A DNA stretch of 12,772 nucleotides. Origin: UBA5436 sp964346085 (lineage in GTDB: Bacteria > Bacillota > Clostridia > Saccharofermentanales > DTU023). The position numbers and the translations under genes were made by a program. Location of the stretch: assembly GCA_964346085.1 (NCBI GenBank), contig CAYFSZ010000040.1, positions 1 to 12,772 on the forward strand, given 5' to 3'. Position 1 is the first letter of the stretch; each line of letters begins with the position of its first letter. Positions 7,134 to 12,772 of the stretch are shown here, piece after piece. Under the pieces are notes generated by a model. It searched no databases, was not told where the DNA came from, and worked only from the letters and a program-made list of their open reading frames with translations.

Positions 7134-8387
7134 ATGGATAAGGTATTAGAAAAATTGAATCAACCAAACAGAGACCAACGCTTATCTGCATTAGCAGAAG
7201 TGATGAAAACAGAAGAATTTCCAACAAGAAATGATCGTTATATCAATAATCATATTCATACGATTTATTCTTTCTCACCATACTCACCAACAGCAGCTGT
7301 TTATGCAGCCGCAAAAGCTGGTCTTTGTACAGCTGGAATTATCGATCATGATAGCATTGCTGGAGCCGATGAATTCCTAAAAGCAGCTGAAATTCAGAAT
7401 ATTCCTGTTACTTGTGGATTTGAGCTTCGCGTTTCATGGAAAGATTCTCCTTTTGCAGAAAGAAGAATCAATAATCCAGATCAAGATGGTGTCGTTTATA
7501 TGACAATGCAAGGTGTTGCAGCAAAGTATTTCCCAGTTGTTGAAGAATTCTTAAAACCCCTTAGAGAAAAAAGAAATCAACGAAATAGAGCAATGATTGA
7601 CTCTTTAAATGAACGCTTAAGTGATGAGATGAAATTGGATTTTGATAATGATGTGATTCCACTTTCGCAGTATCATGAAGGTGGTAGCATTACGGAACGT
7701 CATTTGATGTATGCCTTAGCTATGAAAATCACATCTGTCATGGGTAAAGGTGAAGGAACAATTCGATTCTTCGAAGAAAACAATGTTACTTTATCAGAAA
7801 AAAACAGAACGATGCTTCTTGATACATCCTATCCATTCTATGAATATGATGTTTTAGGCATTTTGAAATCTTCATTTATTCCGCAGATTTTCATTCCTGC
7901 TGATGATGAATTATGCACTTTGAAAGAATTTGTTGCTTTAGGTGAAAAGATTAATGCAATTCCATGCTATGCCTATTTGGGTGATGTCACTGATTCTGTT
8001 ACAGGCGATAAAGCAGCACAAAAATTCGAAGATGATTATTTGGAAGAATTATTTGCATATCTTGATGAAGTTGGTATCAAAGCTGTGACCTATATGCCAG
8101 CAAGAAATACGGCAGAGCAGTTAGCACGCTTGAAAGATTTATGCGTCAAACATAATAAATTCCAGATTAGCGGAGAAGATATTAACACACCACGTCAAGA
8201 TTTCATTTGCTATGCAATGGAAAGAGACGAATTTACCAACTTAATTGATTCGACATGGGCATTAATTTCTCATGAAAGAGAAACAGAAAAAGATGAAAAC
8301 AATGCTTTCTTCTCTGAAAAAATGGAAAAAGAATATCCAAATGTTGAAGATAGAATTGCTTATTTCAAAGGTTTAATTAAAGAATAG
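7134..8387 (+). CDS. PHP-domain protein (putative metal-dependent phosphoesterase)
   Basis: This 417-residue protein has PHP-superfamily metal-binding motifs: HIH (His40, His42) followed by TIYSFSPYSP, IIDHDSIAG (Asp71, His72, Asp73), CGFE (Glu97) and a later His190 in TERH. PHP proteins use two or three metal ions to hydrolyse phosphate esters, for example histidinol phosphatase and nucleoside bisphosphate phosphatases. The last motif, normally GSDAH-like, reads SGEDIN at 346-351, which changes a usual ligand. It is longer than simple PHP phosphatases, with a 130-300 insert I cannot assign. ATG 7134 is chosen over ATG 7098 because AAAGAGG at 7121-7127 is ideally spaced. It is the first gene of the rightward metabolic cluster and divergent from the SrlD-like gene, which hints at a sugar-phosphate substrate, but that is inference. 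Confidence 0.82.
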   Translation: MDKVLEKLNQPNRDQRLSALAEVMKTEEFPTRNDRYINNHIHTIYSFSPYSPTAAVYAAAKAGLCTAGIIDHDSIAGADEFLKAAEIQNIPVTCGFELRVSWKDSPFAERRINNPDQDGVVYMTMQGVAAKYFPVVEEFLKPLREKRNQRNRAMIDSLNERLSDEMKLDFDNDVIPLSQYHEGGSITERHLMYALAMKITSVMGKGEGTIRFFEENNVTLSEKNRTMLLDTSYPFYEYDVLGILKSSFIPQIFIPADDELCTLKEFVALGEKINAIPCYAYLGDVTDSVTGDKAAQKFEDDYLEELFAYLDEVGIKAVTYMPARNTAEQLARLKDLCVKHNKFQISGEDINTPRQDFICYAMERDEFTNLIDSTWALISHERETEKDENNAFFSEKMEKEYPNVEDRIAYFKGLIKE

Positions 8388-8401
8388 TTATAAAGTTTAA
8401 C

Positions 8402-8435
8402 AAAGGCCAAATCTGCTATCGGTTTGGTCTTTTTT
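8402..8435 (+). terminator. Intrinsic terminator between the PHP and isomerase genes
   Basis: A 12-bp stem (8402-8413 with 8421-8432, two wobble pairs), a 7-base loop and six Ts (8430-8435) form a credible terminator 14 bp after the PHP stop. It ends only 23 bp before the isomerase start, leaving no room for a separate promoter downstream. It may be leaky or conditional, adjusting downstream expression. Confidence 0.8.
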
Positions 8436-8458
8436 AGTAGGTATAGGAGGGAATCATC

Positions 8459-9145
8459 ATGAAACGATCAGAAATAAATAAAGTCATTCGAGATTTTGAA
8501 GCGAAATTAGAAAAACATTGTTTTTGTTTGCCACCATTCTTACATTTTACACCTGAAGAATGGGAGGCAAAAGGTACAGAGTACGACGAGATTAGGGATA
8601 ATGCGCTAGGTTGGGATATTACCGACTATGGTTTAGAAGATTTTAATAAAATTGGCTTATCTTTAATAACATTACGTAATGGCAATGTCAAAGATGATCG
8701 CTATTCGAAACCTTATGCAGAGAAAATGCTTCTTCTCTACGAAGGCCAAGTTTGTCCGAATCATTTTCATTGGTTGAAAATGGAAGATATTATCAATCGA
8801 GGTGGAGGAGATGTTGGTTTCAAATTATGGAATGCAACGGAAGATGAAGGACTAAGTGAAGAAGATGTTCATGTCAAAAAAGACGGTGTGATGCTGATAA
8901 TTCCTGCAGGTAGCGAAATTATTTTGAAACCAGGTGAGAGTTTGACATTAACTCCTTATTTATACCATGAATTCTATGTGCCGATGGGATCAGAATATGC
9001 TCTGATTGGAGAAGTTTCTTCCTGCAATGATGACAATACGGATAATCGTTTTTATGAACCAATTGGACGTTTTCCAGAAATAGAAGAAGATGAGCCAGCA
9101 TATCGTTTGCTATGCAATGAATACCCTGCGGCTAAAGTGAAATAA
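8459..9145 (+). CDS. D-lyxose ketol-isomerase family protein (D-lyxose/D-mannose isomerase)
   Basis: This is a cupin-fold, metal-dependent aldose-ketose isomerase of 228 residues, matching the length of characterised D-lyxose isomerases (EC 5.3.1.15), which interconvert D-lyxose and D-xylulose and also D-mannose and D-fructose. The N-terminus MKRSEINKVIRDFE and the LGWDITDYGLEDF block (50-62) are typical. Probable metal ligands are His102, His104 and Glu109 in the NHFHWLKMED segment, and His170 in LYHEFY. A strong AGGAGG at 8445-8450 sits 8 bases before the start. The PfkB kinase gene starts 6 bp after its stop, so they form one unit. With an FGGY kinase downstream, conversion of an imported aldose to a ketose for phosphorylation is a natural role. 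The family is clear; the in vivo sugar is not. Confidence 0.9.
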   Translation: MKRSEINKVIRDFEAKLEKHCFCLPPFLHFTPEEWEAKGTEYDEIRDNALGWDITDYGLEDFNKIGLSLITLRNGNVKDDRYSKPYAEKMLLLYEGQVCPNHFHWLKMEDIINRGGGDVGFKLWNATEDEGLSEEDVHVKKDGVMLIIPAGSEIILKPGESLTLTPYLYHEFYVPMGSEYALIGEVSSCNDDNTDNRFYEPIGRFPEIEEDEPAYRLLCNEYPAAKVK

Positions 9146-9151
9146 ACGAAA

Positions 9152-10084
9152 ATGATATATACAATAACGCTAAATCCCGCTTTTGATAAAACAGTACAAT
9201 GTGTCAACTTTAAAGCGGGAGCATTGAATCGTGTCCTTAAAGCACAAGAGGATATCGGAGGTAAAGGCATTAATGTGTCGAAAATCATCCGTCTATTGGG
9301 CGGGGAATCAACAGCATTGGGATTTGTCGGCGAGATTCGCTCTCAGGAATTTTTGGATTATTTAGATTCCATCGGAATCAAACATGATTTTCTTTTTATC
9401 TCGAACCAAGTGACTAGAACGAATTTGAAAGTCATTGATAAAGAAAATCAAAGCCTAACAGAAATCAATGAGCCGGGGTTTTCGCTTTCTCTCCAAAATG
9501 AAGAAGAATTACTCGACAAAGTATGTATGCATTTGAATGCTGAAGATTTTGTTGTGATTTCAGGTAGCCTGCCAAAACAAGCATCTCCCGATTTGTATAT
9601 TACCCTGTTCAAGTATATTCAAAAGAAGACAAAAAAGATTTGCTTGGATATTTCGGGAGATAACTTAAAGACATTAATCGAAATGAAGCCTTTTTTTATC
9701 AAACCAAATTTGATGGAACTTGAACAGCTTCTTGGGAGGGAGATTGATACTGAGGAAAAATTATTTGCTGCAGCTGAATTATTACTGCAAAAAGGGGTAA
9801 AGCATCTATTAGTTTCTCTCGGAGAAAAAGGAAGCTATTATTTTTCAGAGAATAATCGAATTAAAATTCATCCTCTTACGGTTGATGTGATAAGCCCAGT
9901 AGGAGCAGGAGATTCCCAAGTTGCAGCGTTTACATTTGGGCATGCTCAAAAATACACGATAGATGAAATCCTTCGTCTTGCTGCAGGTGTTTCAACCGCG
10001 ATGGTGACAACATCTGGTACCAATATTCCAGAACTTGAATTAATCAATCATCTGACGGAAAAAGTTTCCTTAGAGTATCGTTAA
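9152..10084 (+). CDS. PfkB-family hexose-phosphate kinase (1-phosphofructokinase/tagatose-6-phosphate kinase type)
   Basis: This cytoplasmic ribokinase-fold sugar kinase (310 residues) is of the FruK/LacC branch, which phosphorylates fructose 1-phosphate or tagatose 6-phosphate to the bisphosphate. The diagnostic start MIYTITLNPAFDKTV is followed by GGKGINVSK at 36-44, SGSLP at 137-141, KPNLMEL at 184-190, VSLGEKGS at 221-228 and GAGDS at 251-255 with catalytic Asp254. Two residues before that motif the usual DTVGAGD reads SPVGAGD. FruK is the closer fit from the N-terminus. No phosphotransferase gene accompanies it here, so its substrate would have to come from the neighbouring enzymes or elsewhere. 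The Shine-Dalgarno signal is weak; it probably relies on coupling to the isomerase gene 6 bp upstream. Confidence 0.87.
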   Translation: MIYTITLNPAFDKTVQCVNFKAGALNRVLKAQEDIGGKGINVSKIIRLLGGESTALGFVGEIRSQEFLDYLDSIGIKHDFLFISNQVTRTNLKVIDKENQSLTEINEPGFSLSLQNEEELLDKVCMHLNAEDFVVISGSLPKQASPDLYITLFKYIQKKTKKICLDISGDNLKTLIEMKPFFIKPNLMELEQLLGREIDTEEKLFAAAELLLQKGVKHLLVSLGEKGSYYFSENNRIKIHPLTVDVISPVGAGDSQVAAFTFGHAQKYTIDEILRLAAGVSTAMVTTSGTNIPELELINHLTEKVSLEYR

Positions 10085-10173
10085 GCTCGAGTGAAAAAAT
10101 GATTGTAAAACAAAATCAGCAGATTTATGCTTGCAAATGAATCAAGATGAAACATTTACGACTTGTCAGAATG

Positions 10174-10179
10174 TATAAT
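10174..10179 (+). promoter_or_regulatory. Candidate -10 element before the Gfo/Idh/MocA gene
   Basis: A perfect TATAAT preceded by TG lies 35 bp upstream of the oxidoreductase start, inside a 130-bp gap. The -35 is poor: AACATT at 10151-10156 at 17 bp spacing. No terminator is visible in the gap, so the oxidoreductase and FGGY kinase may be transcribed both by read-through and from this site. Confidence 0.45.
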
Positions 10180-10214
10180 AAATTTGATAGAAGATAAAAG
10201 AAAAGAGGTTTTTT

Positions 10215-11204
10215 ATGAAAACAATTAAATGGGGAATTAGAGGAACAGGACATATTGCAAATCGCTTTGCGGAAGGTATGCAAGTAGCAGAAGGCTCCGA
10301 AATTGTCGCTGTTACTTCAAGAACGATGGAATCAGCAGAACGTTTTGCGGAAACATATCAAATTCCAGGTGTTTATGATGATTTTGGGAAAATGTTAAAA
10401 GAAGCAGACGTTGATGTTGTTTATATAGCAACTCCGAATAATTTTCATCATGCAGAAATTCTCCAAGCATTAGAAGCTGGGATCCCAGTACTTTCAGAGA
10501 AGCCAATGGTCGATAATACAAAGCAATTTGTTGAAGTAAAACAAAAAGCCGCTGAAAAAGATTTGTTCCTCATGGAGGGAATGTGGTCTAGATTTTTCCC
10601 GGCGATGAAAAAAGCGGCTGAATGGCTTGAAAATGGCGAAATCGGTGAAGTCTTGAACGTACGGGCAGATTTCTCGTACCAAATGGATCCTGACAAAGAT
10701 CAACCATGGAAAGCTACGTTGGTCAACAATGCTGGAGCACTTCGTGACGTTGGTATTTATAGCTTGGCATTTGCAGATATGGCATTCCAAAAGTTCCCGA
10801 AAAGAATGGAACATTCCTTTTTATTCAATGGCGAAGTTGATAGCAGAATTGATTTGTTTTTAGAATATGATGCAGCAAAAGTTGCTTTCCTTAGCGCTGG
10901 GTTTACACATAATGGAAGTTGTACAGCAGAAATCGTTGGAACGAATGGACAAATTCAGGTTGGCCCAGAGTTTTGGAGACCAAGATCAGCTCGTCTAATA
11001 AGAAATTTAGACGTTATTGAAGAATTTACGGATGATTATCCAGCAACCGGTTTCCAATATGAAATCGAAGAAGTCGCTCAATGTCTCCGTGATGGCAAAA
11101 AAGAATCTGACTTTTATGCATGGGATTCAATTGGCAGAATCGCAACAATGATTGAAAAGATTAGAAAAGAAAGTAATATCAAGTATCTTTCCGATGAAGA
11201 TTAA
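10215..11204 (+). CDS. Gfo/Idh/MocA family oxidoreductase
   Basis: This NAD(P)-dependent sugar or polyol dehydrogenase has 329 residues, as usual for the family. An N-terminal Rossmann fold carries the GIRGTGHIA fingerprint (7-15), VVYIATPNNFHH near 68-79 and the catalytic EKP motif at 95-97 (Lys96). The C-terminal domain carries EGMWSRFFPA at 121-130 and GALRDVGIYSL at 174-184, with Asp178 and Tyr182 in the expected active-site positions. These two blocks resemble the dimeric dihydrodiol dehydrogenase/D-xylose dehydrogenase-like branch. The ribosome binding site AAAGAGG (10202-10208) is good, and a TATAAT lies upstream. The FGGY kinase begins 21 bp after its stop. It probably oxidises or reduces the pathway sugar; the family is too broad to name the substrate. 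Confidence 0.9.
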   Translation: MKTIKWGIRGTGHIANRFAEGMQVAEGSEIVAVTSRTMESAERFAETYQIPGVYDDFGKMLKEADVDVVYIATPNNFHHAEILQALEAGIPVLSEKPMVDNTKQFVEVKQKAAEKDLFLMEGMWSRFFPAMKKAAEWLENGEIGEVLNVRADFSYQMDPDKDQPWKATLVNNAGALRDVGIYSLAFADMAFQKFPKRMEHSFLFNGEVDSRIDLFLEYDAAKVAFLSAGFTHNGSCTAEIVGTNGQIQVGPEFWRPRSARLIRNLDVIEEFTDDYPATGFQYEIEEVAQCLRDGKKESDFYAWDSIGRIATMIEKIRKESNIKYLSDED

Positions 11205-11225
11205 TGATTTGAAAGAGTGATAACG

Positions 11226-12772
11226 ATGGAATATTTCATTGCGCATGATTTAGGAACTTCAGGACTAAAAAGTAGTTTGTTTTCAAGGGAAGGCAAATTA
11301 ATTCATAGTGTACTGCAAGAGTATCAGGCTGATTTCAAAGGCCGAGAGGCAACACAAAATCCATTATTGCTATTATTTGCTGTGATCAAAGGATCGAGAC
11401 AACTCTCTGAATGTGTGGATAGAGAGGATATCAAAGCGATGTCTTTTAGCGCACAGATGAATGCTTGCCTACTCGTTGATGAAAAAGGAAATCCTCTACA
11501 CGATACTTTTATTTGGGCAGACACTAGGGCAGATGAACAGGCAAATCAATTAACAGAAAAATTAGGATTTGAGGCAATTTATCAGAAAACAGCGAATAGA
11601 GCTGCTGCGNNNNNNNNNNNNNNNNNNNNNNNNNNNNNNNNNNNNNNNNNNNNNNNNNNNNNNNNNNNNNNNNNNNNNNNNNNNNNNNNNNNNNNNNNNN
11701 NNNNNNNNNAGAAAAATTAGGATTTGAGGCAATTTATCAGAAAACAGCGAATAGAGCTGCTGCGAATTACAGCCTATATAAACTCATGTGGATTCGTGAC
11801 CATTGGCCAGAAATCTATCAAAAAGCATACAAAATGTTGCAAGCCAAAGATTACATCAATTTTAAATTAACCGGAAAGATGGTCACAGATCATTCTGATG
11901 CATCTGGCACAGGAGCCTATGACATTCGTGAAGGAAAATGGTCTGAAGAAATTATTCAGGCGGCGGGTGTTCATGCTCATTTATTCCCAGAAATCATACA
12001 ATCCGTCGAACCTATCGGCTATTTATTACCTCAAATCGCGAAAGAAATGAACTTATCAACAAAAACAATTGTTGTCACCGGGGGCGGAGATGGACCTTGC
12101 GCAACGGTTGGAGCAGGATGTATCGACGATAATCGTTTTTACTTAACTTATGGGACTTCTGCATGGATTGGTGGAACAACAGATGAGCCTTTTTTTGATG
12201 AAGAAAAAGCATTGTTTACTTTTGCTCATATTATTCCGAATAAGTACATGCCATTGGGAACAATGCAAGCAGCAGGTACCTCGTATACATATTTGCGCAC
12301 TTTATTCGAAGATGAACAAGTGTCAGCCAAAGAGTATGATTTGCTCGCTCAAGATGTTAAACCAGGTTCTGAGGGTCTTCTTTTTCTACCATATCTGATT
12401 GGTGAACGAAGTCCAATATGGAATCCAAAAGCAAGTGGCTCATTCATTGGTATTCGTCCACAGCATCAAAAACCGCATTATGCTAGAGCTGTTCTTGAAG
12501 GGATTGCATACAATTTAGAATGGATTTTGTCTTATTTCCGAAAACAAGAAAGAATTGAAGAAATGGTCATCACAGGTGGAGGTGCGAAATCTCCTTTGCT
12601 GCGACAAATTTTTGCAGATATTATGGGGGTAGACTTTTTTGTTCCAGCTAATATCCAAGAAAGCACGAGTATTGCCGCTGCAATTATGGCTGGAATTGGA
12701 AGCGGATATTATGAAGATTTTTCTTGCTTGGGACAGTTTTTACGAATGAAAGAAAAAACAGAATTTATTGAA
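11226..12772 (+). CDS. FGGY-family carbohydrate kinase (xylulokinase-like), interrupted by an artefactual gap and cut by the window end
   Basis: This ATP-dependent sugar kinase transfers phosphate to a ketose or polyol. Removing the duplicate 55 bp and 100 Ns gives a continuous 464-codon frame. N-terminal domain: HDLGTSG at 7-13 (Asp8), FSAQMNA at 74-80 and WADTR at 97-101. After the join: NYSLYKLMWIRDH, KDYINFKLTG, then TGGGDGPCATVGAG with catalytic-base candidate Asp237, YGTSAW, LPYLIGERSPIWN, GGGAKSPLLRQIFADIMG and ESTSIAAAI. All the FGGY blocks are present in order; family members are about 500 residues, so roughly 30-40 are missing beyond the window. Xylulokinases usually have MHG where this has MNA, so the substrate may not be xylulose. 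ATG 11226 is preferred to GTG 11217 because GAAAGAG at 11211-11217 is spaced for it. As written, the 155 extra bases shift the frame and give a false stop near 11720. Confidence 0.88.
11555..11764 (+). repeat. Exact 55-bp direct repeat flanking the N gap (assembly overlap)
   Basis: Bases 11555-11609 and 11710-11764 are identical over all 55 positions and immediately border the Ns. In protein terms both encode the same EKLGFEAIYQKTANRAAA stretch of the FGGY kinase. Kinase homologues carry this segment once, so the second copy is best read as an unmerged contig overlap, not a biological duplication. Confidence 0.93.
11610..11709. other. 100-N scaffold gap (probably no missing sequence)
   Basis: Exactly 100 Ns is a placeholder length for a gap of unknown size. 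The identical flanks show that the two contigs overlap, so the true gap is most likely minus 55 bp and nothing is missing. Confidence 0.95.

Noticed and set aside
10085..10214. Terminator between the PfkB kinase and Gfo/Idh/MocA genes
   Set aside because: Only short imperfect repeats such as TGATTGT...ACAAAATCA are present, without a stable stem plus T-run.
10494..10814. Minus-strand open frames within the Gfo/Idh/MocA gene
   Set aside because: Shadows of a gene with clear family motifs; no ribosome site or recognisable product.
11555..11764. Genuine tandem duplication or insertion in the FGGY kinase gene
   Set aside because: Both copies abut the Ns exactly, and collapsing them restores the frame and the family alignment, so an assembly artefact explains it.
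12150..12398. Plus-strand 82-codon open frame starting at ATG 12150
   Set aside because: Out of frame with the FGGY kinase, whose YGTSAW and LPYLIGERSPIWN motifs are read from the same DNA.

Overview
The window is an AT-rich stretch (mid-30s % G+C by eye) that looks like a draft genome of a low-G+C Gram-positive bacterium (Bacillota). The support is AAGGAGG-like ribosome binding sites, a lipoprotein-anchored sugar-binding protein, and SrlD- and FruK-type enzymes typical of Firmicutes. The Ala/Glu-rich linker of the binding protein is compatible with Erysipelotrichia or Lachnospirales, but I cannot fix the genus. There are no rRNA or tRNA genes, no insertion sequences and no CRISPR array.

Layout: (1) 154-4954 encodes a CUT2 (ribose/galactofuranose-type) sugar ABC importer in the order permease, double ATPase, second permease, substrate-binding lipoprotein. 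The binding-protein gene has its own strong-looking promoter and ends at a strong terminator. (2) 5187-5696 is a stand-alone MgtC/SapB-type membrane protein, probably unrelated to sugar use. (3) 5773-6987 on the minus strand is a 404-residue short-chain dehydrogenase. Its C-terminal 270 residues resemble sorbitol-6-phosphate 2-dehydrogenase (SrlD); its N-terminal 130 residues are unexplained. (4) Divergent from it, 7134-12772 carries a PHP-domain phosphoesterase-like protein, a D-lyxose/D-mannose isomerase, a PfkB-family 1-phosphofructokinase-like kinase, a Gfo/Idh/MocA oxidoreductase and an FGGY carbohydrate kinase that runs off the window. A 146-bp divergent control region with an 18-bp palindrome separates (3) and (4).

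How the genes may work together (inference): the importer brings in an unphosphorylated sugar or polyol, and the oxidoreductases and the aldose-ketose isomerase convert it to a ketose. The FGGY kinase phosphorylates the ketose, and the PfkB kinase may add a second phosphate before entry to glycolysis or the pentose phosphate pathway. The simplest chain is D-lyxose to D-xylulose to xylulose 5-phosphate. A C6 alternative is D-mannose to D-fructose to fructose 1-phosphate to fructose 1,6-bisphosphate. The substrate cannot be read from sequence, and no transcription regulator lies in the window.

Assembly warning: the 100-N gap in the FGGY kinase gene is flanked by identical 55-bp copies (11555-11609 and 11710-11764). 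Removing one copy plus the Ns (155 bp) restores one continuous reading frame of 464 codons to the window end, so the gap and the apparent frameshift are almost certainly artefacts.
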